The notes below the pieces were generated by a model. The model saw only the letters and a list, made by a program, of their open reading frames with translations. It ran no database searches and was not told where the DNA came from. 64,000 nucleotides of DNA from Hyphomicrobiales bacterium (lineage in GTDB: Bacteria; Pseudomonadota; Alphaproteobacteria; Rhizobiales; Beijerinckiaceae), in assembly GCA_900473415.1 (NCBI GenBank), contig UCLR01000006.1, forward strand, positions 1 through 64,000. The letters run 5' to 3'. This document shows, piece after piece, positions 45,683 through 54,789 of this stretch (its first letter is position 1; each line of letters begins with the position of its first letter). The translations under genes were made by a program, and so were the position numbers.

Positions 45683-45753
45683 AGATGGGTACCCCGGTGG
45701 CCGCGACATGCGGTTGCATCGTCTTGCAGCTTGTGAAACGACCGCGTCAAGGC

Positions 45754-45787
45754 CATGACGCAGTGGGCCCCATGTCCCTGCGTCATG
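45754..45787. promoter_or_regulatory. 10-bp perfect dyad between the lipoprotein gene and rsmB
   Basis: CATGACGCAG and CTGCGTCATG with a 14-base spacer, midway between the divergent lipoprotein and rsmB genes. It could be an operator for both or a leader hairpin. Confidence 0.45.
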
Positions 45788-45861
45788 TTCGAACACGCCG
45801 AAGACACAATTCATCCAGCCGTGAGGCGCCGGGTCCGCAGGCCCGGCAGGAATCGAACTCC

Positions 45862-47160
45862 ATGACCCCAGCCGCCCGGATCAGCGCCGCCATCGAGGTG
45901 CTGCAGGACATCATCGAGCGCCGCCGGCCGGCTGCCGATTCGCTGAAGGATTGGGGGCTGTCGCGGCGCTTCGCCGGCTCCAAGGATCGAGCCGCCATCG
46001 CCTCGCTCGTCTATGACGCCCTGCGGCGCAAGGCCTCCTCCGCTCATGCCATGGCCTCCGAGACGCCGCGCGCACTCGTGCTGGGCATGCTGGCGGGGCT
46101 GCGCGGCCTGCCCCTGTCCGAGATCGCGGCGCTCTGCTCCGGCGAGAATCATGCGCCCCACCCGCTGAGCGAGGACGAGACCGCGCTTCTCACCGCCTTC
46201 ACCGCCGAGGATGCGTCCGACCACGTCCGGGCCGACGTTCCCGAATGGCTCTGGCCATCATTTCAGGCAGGCTTCGGCGAAGCCGCCGTGGCCGAGGGCG
46301 AGGCGCTCGCCGCACGCGCGCCGGTCGACCTGCGCGTCAACCGCCTGAAAGCCGACCGCGACGCCGTGCTCAAGGACCTCGCGCATCTCCAGCCGGAGCC
46401 CGGTGCCTGGTCGCCCGACGCCCTGCGTTTCCAGCCCGGCCATGACGGGCGCGGCCCCTCGCTGCAGACAGAGCCCGGCTTCTTCGCCGGCGCCTTCGAG
46501 ATCCAGGACGAAGGCTCGCAGCTCGTGACGCTGCTGGCCGGTGCGAAGCCGGGCGAGACGGTGATCGACCTTTGCGCCGGGGCTGGGGGTAAGACGCTGG
46601 CGCTTGCCGCGCTCATGGCCAATCGTGGCAGCCTCTACGCCACCGATCTCGACAGCCGGCGCCTGGCGCCGCTGCACGACCGGGTGGCGCGCTCCGGCGC
46701 GAGCATCGTCGAGGTCCGCATCCCGCGCTCGCGCGGCCATGAGCCGCTCTCCGATATCGCAGGGCAGGCCGATCTGGTGCTGGTCGATGCGCCCTGCACC
46801 GGCTCCGGCACCTGGCGGCGCAACCCGGATGCGAAATGGCGCGTGCGCCCCGGTGCGCTGGCCGAACGGGTCAAGGACCAGGCCGAGGTGCTGGCGCGGG
46901 CCGGCAAGCTGGTGCGCCCCGGCGGCCGCATTGCCTATATCACCTGCTCAATGCTGCCGGATGAGAATGACGAGGCCATCCGCGCCTTCCTCGGCCGTCA
47001 TCCGGGCTTTGCTTCCGTGGCGCCGATCGACGTGCTGAAGGGAGGCGAGAGCGACTTCTCCCTGCTCGCCCGCTTCGCCACCGAATACGGTCTCCAGCTC
47101 TCGCCGCGGCGCACCGGCACGGACGGGTTCTATCTGGCTTGCATCCGGCGCGCGGATTGA
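45862..47160 (+). CDS. rsmB: 16S rRNA C5-cytosine methyltransferase, RsmB/NOP2 family
   Basis: A 432-residue SAM-dependent rRNA methyltransferase. The SAM site is VIDLCAGAGGKTLALA. The two catalytic cysteines are C312 in VDAPCTGSGTW and C362 in ITCSMLPDEN. An N-terminal helical region of about 130 residues resembles the NusB-type RsmB domain. ATG 45862 is chosen, with AGGA upstream. It lies next to guaA, a common alphaproteobacterial neighbour. Confidence 0.9.
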   Translation: MTPAARISAAIEVLQDIIERRRPAADSLKDWGLSRRFAGSKDRAAIASLVYDALRRKASSAHAMASETPRALVLGMLAGLRGLPLSEIAALCSGENHAPHPLSEDETALLTAFTAEDASDHVRADVPEWLWPSFQAGFGEAAVAEGEALAARAPVDLRVNRLKADRDAVLKDLAHLQPEPGAWSPDALRFQPGHDGRGPSLQTEPGFFAGAFEIQDEGSQLVTLLAGAKPGETVIDLCAGAGGKTLALAALMANRGSLYATDLDSRRLAPLHDRVARSGASIVEVRIPRSRGHEPLSDIAGQADLVLVDAPCTGSGTWRRNPDAKWRVRPGALAERVKDQAEVLARAGKLVRPGGRIAYITCSMLPDENDEAIRAFLGRHPGFASVAPIDVLKGGESDFSLLARFATEYGLQLSPRRTGTDGFYLACIRRAD

Positions 47161-47209
47161 GGTGGCGGCGGCCGTTGCGCGCGCCTGCATGATCCATTAA
47201 CGGAACGCG

Positions 47210-48778
47210 ATGACGAGCGCTCAGCCCCATCACGACTCCATCCTGATCATCGATTTCGGCTCGCAGGTGACGCAGCTCATCGCGCGCCGCATCCGCGAGA
47301 TCGGCGTCTATTGCGAGATCGCGCCGTTCCAGTCGGCCTCCGAGGCGTTCCGGCGGATGAAGCCCAGGGGCGTCATCTTCTCCGGCGGCCCGGCCTCGGT
47401 GCCGGACGAGAACTCGCCACGAGCCCCGCAGGAGGTCTTCTCGACCGGGCTGCCCATCCTGGGCATCTGCTACGGCCAGCAGACCATGGCCGAGCAGCTC
47501 GGCGGCAAGGTCGAGAGCGGCCACGCCGCGGAGTTCGGCCGCGCCGATGTCGAGATCGTCACGCCCTCGGCGCTGTTCGAGGGCGTCTGGGAGGAGGGCG
47601 GTCGCTACCCGGTCTGGATGAGCCATGGCGACCGCGTCACGCAGCTCCCGGCCGGCTTCACCGTCAAGGCCACCTCCGAGAACGCCCCCTACGCGGTGGC
47701 GAGCGACGAGGAGCGGCGCTTCTATTCGACCATGTTCCACCCCGAGGTGGTGCATACGCCGGATGGCGGCAAGCTGCTGCGCAACTTCGTCGTCAATATC
47801 TGCGGCTGCCAGCCGGATTGGAGCATGTCGGCCTATCGCGCCGAGATGCAGAAGAAGATCAAGGAGCAGGTCGGCACCGGCCGCGTCATCTGCGGCCTTT
47901 CCGGCGGCGTCGACTCGGCCGTTGCGGCGGTGCTGATCCATGAAGCGATCGGCGACCAGCTCACCTGTGTCTTCGTCGACCACGGCCTGATGCGGCTGGG
48001 CGAGGCAGAGCAGGTGGTGACGCTATTCCGCGACCACTACAACATCCCGCTCGTCCATGTTGATGCCGAGGAGCTTTTCCTCTCCGAGCTCGCCAAATGC
48101 GGCCCCGATCCGGAAGCCAAGCGCAAGACCATCGGCCGGCTCTTCATCGACGTCTTCGATGCCGAGGCCGCGAAGCTCGGCGGCGCCGATTTCCTGGCGC
48201 AGGGCACGCTCTATCCGGACGTGATCGAGAGCGTCTCCTTCTCCGGCGGCCCCTCGGTCACCATCAAGAGTCACCACAATGTCGGCGGCCTGCCAGAGCG
48301 CATGAAGATGAAGCTCGTCGAGCCGCTGCGCGAGCTCTTCAAGGACGAGGTGCGCGTGCTCGGCCGCGAGCTCGGCCTGCCCGAGGCTTTCGTCGGCCGT
48401 CACCCCTTCCCGGGGCCGGGCCTCGCCATCCGCTGCCCGGGCGAGATCACCAAGGAAAAGCTCGACATCCTGCGCAAGGCGGATGCGATCTATCTCGACG
48501 AGATCCGCAAGGCGGGCCTCTATGGCGTGATCTGGCAGGCCTTTGCCGTGCTGCTGCCGGTCCGCACTGTCGGTGTGATGGGCGACTACCGCACCTACGA
48601 CCATGTCTGCGCGCTGCGCGCCGTGACTTCGGTCGATGGCATGACGGCGGATTTCTACCCGTTCGACATGAACTTCCTCGGCCGCGCCGCGACCCGGATC
48701 ATCAACGAGGTCAAGGGCATCAACCGCGTCGTCTACGACGTGACGAGCAAGCCCCCCGGCACGATCGAGTGGGAGTGA
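47210..48778 (+). CDS. guaA: GMP synthase (glutamine-hydrolysing)
   Basis: Converts XMP to GMP with glutamine-derived ammonia. The 522-residue protein has the GATase domain (residues 1-200) with catalytic Cys in GICYGQQTM and the HPEV segment, then the ATP pyrophosphatase motif SGGVDSAVA, and the C-terminal dimerisation domain ending [11 protein letters not shown]. It completes the purine steps seen here with purMN and ade. A small G+C hairpin at 48785-48810 separates it from hsp20. Confidence 0.97.
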   Translation: MTSAQPHHDSILIIDFGSQVTQLIARRIREIGVYCEIAPFQSASEAFRRMKPRGVIFSGGPASVPDENSPRAPQEVFSTGLPILGICYGQQTMAEQLGGKVESGHAAEFGRADVEIVTPSALFEGVWEEGGRYPVWMSHGDRVTQLPAGFTVKATSENAPYAVASDEERRFYSTMFHPEVVHTPDGGKLLRNFVVNICGCQPDWSMSAYRAEMQKKIKEQVGTGRVICGLSGGVDSAVAAVLIHEAIGDQLTCVFVDHGLMRLGEAEQVVTLFRDHYNIPLVHVDAEELFLSELAKCGPDPEAKRKTIGRLFIDVFDAEAAKLGGADFLAQGTLYPDVIESVSFSGGPSVTIKSHHNVGGLPERMKMKLVEPLRELFKDEVRVLGRELGLPEAFVGRHPFPGPGLAIRCPGEITKEKLDILRKADAIYLDEIRKAGLYGVIWQAFAVLLPVRTVGVMGDYRTYDHVCALRAVTSVDGMTADFYPFDMNFLGRAATRIINEVKGINRVVYDVTSKPPGTIEWE

Positions 48779-48808
48779 GGCCGCGACCGGAGGCCGGCAG
48801 GCCGCCGG

Positions 48809-49321
48809 TCACACCGCCTTTACGGCAATGGTCCGGCTCTGCTGCTCAGCTACGCTTTTCGGCAGCCTGACGGTCAGCACGCCTTTGGCGAAGCCGGCCT
48901 CGATCTTCTCGGCATCGACATCCGGGACAACGAAGGACCGGGTGAAGGAGCCGTAGCGGCGTTCGGACAGATAGTAGTCCTTGCGCTTCTCGTCCTTCCC
49001 TTGCCTCTTCTCGCCCCGGATGGTCAGCACGCCGTCGGCGAGCCTGATCTCGATGTCCTTCCTGTCGAGCCCCGGCAACTCCGCCGTGATCTCGTATTCG
49101 GCCTCCGTTTCGGCGACGTCGACCGCAGGAGCGAGGCTCCAGCCCGCCTCACGCGCCGAGGACGGTTCGAGGTCGAAGGCGCCGCGCCCAAGCGGACGCC
49201 AGGGGTCGCCGAAGGTTTCGCGAATTTGGTCGATCTCGCGTCGCAGCGTGTCGATGGGCGCCCAACCTGCCTGAGTCGGCACGTTCGCCCCGATCGGAAG
49301 CTTGGGCTCTGCTCCAGCCAT
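48809..49321 (-). CDS. Small heat-shock protein (Hsp20/alpha-crystallin)
   Basis: A 170-residue ATP-independent chaperone. The alpha-crystallin domain spans about residues 62-155, with ELPGLDRKDIEIRL, GVLTIRGEK and GVLTVRLPK. The N-terminal 60 residues carry the oligomerisation segment. AGGAG lies eight bases before ATG 49321. It diverges from the 2H phosphoesterase. I looked for a ROSE-type thermometer before the ATG and saw no convincing one. Confidence 0.92.
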   Translation of the reverse strand: MAGAEPKLPIGANVPTQAGWAPIDTLRREIDQIRETFGDPWRPLGRGAFDLEPSSAREAGWSLAPAVDVAETEAEYEITAELPGLDRKDIEIRLADGVLTIRGEKRQGKDEKRKDYYLSERRYGSFTRSFVVPDVDAEKIEAGFAKGVLTVRLPKSVAEQQSRTIAVKAV

Positions 49322-49410
49322 TGTGGCGACTCCTGACCGCTCCAGACATCCGCATTCTACGATCTGCGCGGAGCCGCTCATTGATGCTGATCAAGCAAAA
49401 CAGTTGCTAT

Positions 49411-49425
49411 GTTCCCTGTTTGTTC
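49411..49425 (+). promoter_or_regulatory. Candidate LexA (SOS) box
   Basis: GTTC, seven bases, GTTC: an exact match to the alphaproteobacterial LexA consensus, located 13-27 bp before the 2H-phosphoesterase start and also within 110 bp of hsp20. About one chance match is expected in 64 kb, so position is the main support. Confidence 0.4.
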
Positions 49426-49437
49426 TAATCTGAGGCT

Positions 49438-50022
49438 ATGCAGCTCCCGTTCGACAACGCGGCTGGACGTGCGGATTGGGACAGGGCGGCGCGCCCTGAT
49501 CGCTACTTCTTCGCGCTCCTGCCCGATCCGGAAACGGCGCGTCGGATCGACGCCCGCGCGCATGAGCTACGTCAGCGCTTGAAACCACCAGCCAGGCTCC
49601 TGAACCCCCGCAAATACCATCTCTCCCTCTGGTCCCTGCATGCGCCGGACGGGCCGGAAAGCCAGGAGGTCGCCTTGGCCCGCCGCGCTGCGGCGCTCAT
49701 TCAGCAGCGGCCCTTCTCGGTGGGCTTCGATCAGGTCGCGAGTTTCGGCTCCATCGAGCAGCCAACGCTGGTTCTGATGTCGACCGAAGAGATGCCGGCG
49801 GCCAGACGGCTGCATCTGGCGATCGGCGAAACTTTGCGGCGGGCCGGGATCAAGGCCGGTGCACGGCCTTTCGCGCCGCACGTTTCCCTGCTTTACGACA
49901 GGCGTCGGCTCGGGCCTTTCAGCGTGCCGAAGTTCGTCTGGAACGTTCGTGAATTCGCCCTCGTCAGAAGCGCGGACAGGGAGCCATACGACGTTCTCGG
50001 GAGCTGGACGCTCCGCGGCTGA
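49438..50022 (+). CDS. 2H phosphoesterase (2'-5' RNA ligase-like)
   Basis: A 194-residue 2H-superfamily protein. Its two HxS motifs are H61-L-S63 in YHLSLWS and H148-V-S150 in PHVSLLYD, as in ThpR/LigT. The superfamily removes 2',3'-cyclic phosphates from RNA ends or ligates RNA halves; the exact reaction is not known. A GTTC-7-GTTC LexA-type site lies just upstream, suggesting DNA-damage control. Confidence 0.87.
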   Translation: MQLPFDNAAGRADWDRAARPDRYFFALLPDPETARRIDARAHELRQRLKPPARLLNPRKYHLSLWSLHAPDGPESQEVALARRAAALIQQRPFSVGFDQVASFGSIEQPTLVLMSTEEMPAARRLHLAIGETLRRAGIKAGARPFAPHVSLLYDRRRLGPFSVPKFVWNVREFALVRSADREPYDVLGSWTLRG

Positions 50023-50136
50023 GCGTGCGGTTTTGCAAGCCGGGCTTGCGATGGCGGGAGGCGCGGGCCGTTGCTTTGAGCGCGCCTGGCTCTATCGTCC
50101 TGCTCCGAAGTTTGCCCGATTCAACCGGAGCACCCC

Positions 50137-50841
50137 ATGGCCGATCTCTCCGCTTTCCCGATCACCAAGCGCTGGCCCGCCAGCCATCCCGACCGCATCC
50201 AGCTCTATTCGCTGCCGACACCGAACGGCGTGAAGGTCTCGATCGCGCTGGAGGAGCTGGAGCTGCCTTACGAGCCGCATCTCATCGACATCGGCAAGAA
50301 CGAGACCTGGGTGCCCGAATATCTCTCGCTCAACCCGAACGGCAAGATTCCGGCGATCATCGATCCGAACGGGCCGGGCGGAAAGCCCTTCGGCCTGTGG
50401 GAATCGGGCGCGATCCTGCTCTACCTCGCCGAGAAGACCGGCAAGCTGCTGCCGCAGGATCCGGCGCTCCGTTACGAGACGATCCAGTGGGTCTTCTTCC
50501 AGATGGCGGCGGTCGGCCCGATGTTCGGCCAGCTCGGCTTCTTCCATAAGTTCGCCGGCAGCCAGTACGAGGACAAGCGTCCGCGCGACCGCTACGCCAA
50601 TGAGACCAAGCGCCTGCTCGGCGTACTGGAGGGCAGGCTGGCGACCCACACCTGGGTCATGGGCGATGAATACACCATCGCCGATATCTCCATGCTCGGC
50701 TGGGTGCGCAATCTCGTCGGCTTCTACGGCGCGGGTGAGCTCGTCGACTATGCGAGCCTGACCCATGTGCCGATCTGGCTCGAGCGTGCGTTGGCGAGGC
50801 CGGCCGTCCAGCGCGGCCTCGACAGCCCGAAGCGCCCCTGA
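50137..50841 (+). CDS. Glutathione S-transferase, nu-class-like
   Basis: A 234-residue thioredoxin-fold transferase, paralogous to the one at 23859. It has LYSLPTPNGVKVSIALEE with the TPNG signature, IPAIIDP, GLWESGAILLYL and RPAVQRGLDS at the end. Likely a disulfide-bond reductase. It is convergent with the phosphoribosyltransferase gene, 14 bases apart. Confidence 0.92.
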   Translation: MADLSAFPITKRWPASHPDRIQLYSLPTPNGVKVSIALEELELPYEPHLIDIGKNETWVPEYLSLNPNGKIPAIIDPNGPGGKPFGLWESGAILLYLAEKTGKLLPQDPALRYETIQWVFFQMAAVGPMFGQLGFFHKFAGSQYEDKRPRDRYANETKRLLGVLEGRLATHTWVMGDEYTIADISMLGWVRNLVGFYGAGELVDYASLTHVPIWLERALARPAVQRGLDSPKRP

Positions 50842-50855
50842 GCGCAGGAGTCCGG

Positions 50856-51446
50856 TCAGGTCCTGTCGGCGGCGGGCGGCGCGGGCTGCACCGGCGCCAG
50901 CCGTTCCAGGGCGTGCATGGCGATACCGCTCTGGGCGAGCCGCTCGCGGCCGCCCAGCCCATCGAGTTCGAAGATGAAGAGCGCCTGCGCGCAACGGGCG
51001 CCCAACCGGCGCAGCAGCTGCGCCGTCGCCAGCGCCGTGCCACCGGAGATCAGGCAGTCGTCGACGATCGTGACACGGCGCCCGGCAAGAGGATGGCCTT
51101 TCGATAGGGCGACGCCGTTGCCGAGCTCGTAATTGGCAGTGAGGTTGCGGACGACATCGGGGCGGATCGAGTTGACCTTGCGGATGTCGATGAAGCCGAG
51201 GCTGTTGCGCAGCGCCAGCGCGCCGGCGAAGCCGATGCCGCCGATGTCGATCCCGGCGACAAGATCGGTTTCCCTGTCAAGCGCGGTCGCGAGAGCGTCG
51301 CAGGCCAGCTGCATCCAGCCGCTGTCGCATGTGAAGGTCGTGGTGTCGGGAAAATCGATGCCGGCGATCGGATAATCTTTCCAGCGACGAAGCGGAAAGC
51401 CGGATGGTGCTGTCTTTTTCTGCGCAGAGGCTGAAGGCGTATCCAT
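50856..51446 (-). CDS. Phosphoribosyltransferase (orotate/adenine PRTase-like)
   Basis: A 196-residue type I PRTase. The PRPP motif VTIVDDCLISGGTALA (residues about 125-140) matches the VVDDxxTGGT pattern of purine and orotate transferases. The hood region is not diagnostic, so the base is unknown. I chose ATG 51446; a GTG at 51455 would add three residues but has its ribosome site too close. A perfect dyad lies 20 bp upstream. It may feed nucleotide salvage with ade and ndk. Confidence 0.83.
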   Translation of the reverse strand: MDTPSASAQKKTAPSGFPLRRWKDYPIAGIDFPDTTTFTCDSGWMQLACDALATALDRETDLVAGIDIGGIGFAGALALRNSLGFIDIRKVNSIRPDVVRNLTANYELGNGVALSKGHPLAGRRVTIVDDCLISGGTALATAQLLRRLGARCAQALFIFELDGLGGRERLAQSGIAMHALERLAPVQPAPPAADRT

Positions 51447-51465
51447 GTTGTCCACCGCCTCTGTT

Positions 51466-51483
51466 TGACGAATCCGTTCGTCA
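51466..51483. promoter_or_regulatory. Dyad upstream of the phosphoribosyltransferase gene
   Basis: TGACGAA and TTCGTCA with a four-base spacer, 20 bp before the start codon. Position fits an operator or a ribosome-access hairpin. Confidence 0.4.
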
Positions 51484-51571
51484 TGACATGCCTGTTTGCA
51501 TTGTCGGTGACAAATCTACATGACAGGGGGCGGCAAATGCCACTGTCTTCCAGGCCGCTCCGGATGAAAGC

Positions 51572-51937
51572 ATGATGGTTACGATCTACGGCATCAAGAA
51601 CTGCGACACGATGAAGAAGGCACGCGCCTGGCTCGACAGCCACGGCGTCGATCACGCCTTCCACGACTACAAGGCGAGCGGCATCGACAAGGCCTCGCTG
51701 GAGCGTTGGGTGAAGGAGCATGGCTGGGAGACGGTGCTGAACCGCGCCGGCACGACCTTCCGTGCGCTCCCCGATGAGCGCAAGCAGGGGCTCGACGCCG
51801 GCAAAGCGACCGCGCTGATGCTGGAGCAACCCTCGATGATCAAGCGGCCAGTGCTCGACGTAGGCAAGGGCAAGACGTTGGTCGGCTTCAAGCCCGAGAT
51901 GTACGAGGCGGCGTTCAACCGAACGGGCTCACGCTGA
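51572..51937 (+). CDS. ArsC/Spx-family (YffB-like) protein
   Basis: A 121-residue thioredoxin-fold protein. GIKNCDTMKKA carries a single N-terminal Cys (C11), as in YffB/Spx-type ArsC proteins; the family second motif RAGTTFRALPDE and the end IKRPVLDVG are present. It may bind glutathione or reduce arsenate; without ars neighbours this cannot be decided. Confidence 0.87.
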   Translation: MMVTIYGIKNCDTMKKARAWLDSHGVDHAFHDYKASGIDKASLERWVKEHGWETVLNRAGTTFRALPDERKQGLDAGKATALMLEQPSMIKRPVLDVGKGKTLVGFKPEMYEAAFNRTGSR

Positions 51938-52009
51938 AGCACAGTTTCAACGCGATGTTGACCGAGTTTTTCAATCTTTGGTTGAGTTGTCGCGTGTACG
52001 CTGCGCGAC

Positions 52010-52768
52010 ATGGCAGATTCCCATTCTCCGGCGCGCATTGCGTTGCCGTCGGTTTCCTATAGCCCGTATCGTCAGATCGGAGCGCTGCCCTGGCTTATGG
52101 TGGCCGCGACGATGCGCGTGGTCGCCTTCTTCGGCGGATTCATCGCCCTGCCGGCGATCGTCATCGCCAATATCGCCCTGCTGTTGGCGTTCGTGGTCGT
52201 GACGTGGCGCATGGTCGAGTTCAGCCATGGGCGCACGAGCCTCGGAGCTCTGGGAGTCTCGCAGCAGATCAAGATGGCGCGGAGCGTGCTGCTTCCCATC
52301 TTCGGTTTGCTGATCGCGGCGAGTGTCGTGGCCACGAGTTCTGGCCTTATCGAACAGCCGAGCGAGTTCATGCTGGGATTCGACGGTATCGCCTTCGATC
52401 AGACGACTAATCATGGCCGCCTGTGGAGCGCCTTCGTGGCCGCGCTGGTGTTGCTGATGGTTCTGCAGGTCGACGAGACCTCGAAGCCCAGCCTGTTCAG
52501 GGCGATCCGGCAATTCGGGGAGCGGGCTGGATGGCTCCTGCCGGGTGCGCTCCTGGTTGCCGCGGTGTCGATCCTGTTCCATCCGGTCCAGAGCTGGTTC
52601 CGGCTGCTGATCCGCGACGTCTGGCTCGACCAGGGGGTGTCCACGGATATCAAGGTGCTGCTGTCCTTCAGCTATGTCCTCATCTTTGCGACGATAAGAC
52701 TCTGGCTGACGGTCGCGATCCTGGTGTTCGCGCTACGCCAGTCGTACCGCAGCCAAATCGACGACTGA
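52010..52768 (+). CDS. Integral membrane protein of unknown family
   Basis: A 252-residue protein with about six hydrophobic segments (residues 27-66, 93-112, 142-157, 175-193 and 215-243) and no motif I recognise. It has no clear ribosome site before ATG 52010. The upstream 70 bases are AT-richer than average. It precedes tgt by about 70 bases but no functional link is visible. Confidence 0.7.
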   Translation: MADSHSPARIALPSVSYSPYRQIGALPWLMVAATMRVVAFFGGFIALPAIVIANIALLLAFVVVTWRMVEFSHGRTSLGALGVSQQIKMARSVLLPIFGLLIAASVVATSSGLIEQPSEFMLGFDGIAFDQTTNHGRLWSAFVAALVLLMVLQVDETSKPSLFRAIRQFGERAGWLLPGALLVAAVSILFHPVQSWFRLLIRDVWLDQGVSTDIKVLLSFSYVLIFATIRLWLTVAILVFALRQSYRSQIDD

Positions 52769-52840
52769 CGAGCACCGAATTCGACCATGACCGGAAAGAT
52801 GGCCTTTCGCGCGAACGCGTCCTGCGCTAGCTCGCAGGTC

Positions 52841-54004
52841 ATGACCGTTCAGCCACTCACGGCGCCATCTGCGGCGACCGAATTCTCCTTCCATCTCGCC
52901 GCCAGCGACGGCGCTGCCCGCACCGGCGAGATCAGGATGCCGCGCGGCGTCATCCGCACGCCGGCTTTCATGCCGGTCGGCACCGCCGCCACCGTCAAGG
53001 GCATGTATCCCGAACAGGTCAGGGCGCTCGGCGCCGATGTCGTGCTGGGCAACACCTATCACCTGATGCTGCGCCCCGGCGCCGAGCGGGTCGCGAAGCT
53101 CGGCGGGCTCCACAAGTTCATGAACTGGCCGCACCCGATCCTGACCGATTCCGGCGGCTTCCAGGTAATGTCGCTGTCGCAGCTCAGGAAGCTGACGGAG
53201 GAGGGCGTCACCTTCCAGTCGCATATCGACGGCTCGAAGCATGTGCTCACCCCCGAGCGCTCGGTCGAGATCCAGAACCTGCTGGGCTCGGACATCGTCA
53301 TGCAGCTCGACGAGTGCGTCTCGTTGCCCTGCGAGGACAAGGTGGCGGAGAAGGCGATGCGCCTTTCGCTGCGCTGGGCCGAGCGCTGCAAGGCGGCCTT
53401 CGGCGACCATCCTGGCCGGGCGCTGTTTGGCATCGTGCAGGGCGGGGCGGTGCCGCATCTGCGCATCGAGAGCGCTCGCGAGCTCGCCGCCATGGACCTC
53501 AAGGGCTACGCCGTCGGCGGGCTTGCGGTCGGCGAACCGCAGGACGTGATGCTGGCGATGATCGAGGCGGTCGAGCCGCATCTGCCGCAGGAGAAGCCAC
53601 GCTATCTCATGGGCGTCGGTACGCCCGACGACATCGTCCAGGCGGTATCGCGCGGCATCGACATGTTCGATTGCGTGATGCCGACCCGCGCCGGCCGCCA
53701 CGGCCAGATCTTCACCCGCTTCGGCCGGATGAACCTGAAGAACGCCAAGCACGCCGAGGACCCGCGGCCGGTCGACGAGCAATCCTCCTGCCCCGCGGCA
53801 AACAGCTGGTCGCGGGCCTATCTGCACCACCTCGTCAAGGCCGAGGAGATGCTCGGCAAGATGCTGCTGACCTGGGTCAACCTCGCCTATTATCAGGATC
53901 TGATGGCGGGCCTGCGCGCCGCCATCGCAGCCGGACGCCTCGCCGATTTCATCGCCGAGACGAAGGAAGGCTGGGAGAGGGGCGAGCCCGCAGCCACGCC
54001 GTGA
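52841..54004 (+). CDS. tgt: tRNA-guanine transglycosylase
   Basis: Swaps guanine at the tRNA wobble position for preQ1 in queuosine synthesis. The 387-residue TIM barrel has D103 in [17 protein letters not shown] and the nucleophile D277 in [17 protein letters not shown]. The usual zinc pattern CxCxxC is changed: residues 315-320 read SSCPAA, leaving only C317 and H330. ATG 52841 gives normal length; an in-frame ATG at 52787 has no better ribosome site. The stop overlaps the next gene (GTGA). queF is in the same window. Confidence 0.94.
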   Translation: MTVQPLTAPSAATEFSFHLAASDGAARTGEIRMPRGVIRTPAFMPVGTAATVKGMYPEQVRALGADVVLGNTYHLMLRPGAERVAKLGGLHKFMNWPHPILTDSGGFQVMSLSQLRKLTEEGVTFQSHIDGSKHVLTPERSVEIQNLLGSDIVMQLDECVSLPCEDKVAEKAMRLSLRWAERCKAAFGDHPGRALFGIVQGGAVPHLRIESARELAAMDLKGYAVGGLAVGEPQDVMLAMIEAVEPHLPQEKPRYLMGVGTPDDIVQAVSRGIDMFDCVMPTRAGRHGQIFTRFGRMNLKNAKHAEDPRPVDEQSSCPAANSWSRAYLHHLVKAEEMLGKMLLTWVNLAYYQDLMAGLRAAIAAGRLADFIAETKEGWERGEPAATP

Positions 54005-54789
54005 CCGAATCCTGGCTCTTCCTGCTGGTCGCCAAGATGGCGATCGCTGCCGGCATCGTCGTCAGCTGCTCGCTGATCGCCGAACGCAGCGGCCCCCTCA
54101 TCGCGGCGCTGATCGCGACGCTGCCGATCTCGCTCGGCCCGGTCTATGTCTTCCTGGCGCTCGATCACGATGCCGCCTTCATGGCGGATGCGGCGCTGGG
54201 CAGCATGGCGTCGACCGTTGCCAACGGCTGCCTCTTCCTGGTCTATGTGCGGCGCGCGCAAAGGCACGCGACGCTGGCGAGCCTGGGGCCGGCGCTGCTG
54301 GTGTGGCTGGCCGCCATCCTTGCCCTGCATTGGCTGGTCCCGTCCTTCTGGACCCTGCTGGGCCTGATGCTCTTTGTGTTCATAGGCGCCCATCTCGCAG
54401 TGAGGCCTTATCTCGCCGCGCGCCCGGCGGCGGCTGCGGAGCGACCTTGGTTCGCAATCCCTCTGCGCGCGATCGGCGTCGCCACGCTCGCGGGCACGGC
54501 GACGACGGCGAGCGCCTATGTGGGCGGCGTCTGGTCCGGCGTGCTGGCAGGCCTCCCGATCGTGATGTCGAGCCTGGTGCTCATCCTGCAGCCGCGCATC
54601 GGTGGCCCGGCAGCGGCGGCTGTCATCGCCAACAGTGTCATCGCGCTGCTTGGCTTTGGCCTCGCCATTGCGGTCGTGCATCTCGTCGCCGTACCGCTCG
54701 GCTCGTGGACGGCGCTCGGCATCGGCCTGCTGATCTGCGTCGTCTGGAACCTAGGCCTGATGGCTCTTGCGCGCCGGTCTGCGCCATGA
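54001..54789 (+). CDS. Integral membrane protein, tgt-coupled
   Basis: A 262-residue hydrophobic protein with eight or so helices, starting with GTG 54001 inside the tgt stop codon (GTGA). Repeated segments such as [19 protein letters not shown] and [20 protein letters not shown] suggest two related halves. I do not recognise the family. Coupling to tgt may only reflect gene order; a queuosine-precursor transporter is conceivable but unsupported. It converges with the EamA gene, overlapping it by 39 bases. Confidence 0.75.
   Translation: MTESWLFLLVAKMAIAAGIVVSCSLIAERSGPLIAALIATLPISLGPVYVFLALDHDAAFMADAALGSMASTVANGCLFLVYVRRAQRHATLASLGPALLVWLAAILALHWLVPSFWTLLGLMLFVFIGAHLAVRPYLAARPAAAAERPWFAIPLRAIGVATLAGTATTASAYVGGVWSGVLAGLPIVMSSLVLILQPRIGGPAAAAVIANSVIALLGFGLAIAVVHLVAVPLGSWTALGIGLLICVVWNLGLMALARRSAP

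Noticed and set aside
45826..45862. tRNA T-arm-like sequence (reverse of GGAGTTCGATTCCTGCC) before rsmB
   Set aside because: No acceptor, D or anticodon arms can be built around it; the needed upstream half lies in the rsmB coding region.
49322..49437. ROSE-type RNA thermometer or RpoH promoter for hsp20
   Set aside because: No convincing anti-Shine-Dalgarno stem with the ROSE pentamer, and the candidate CTTGATC box lacks a correctly spaced -10.
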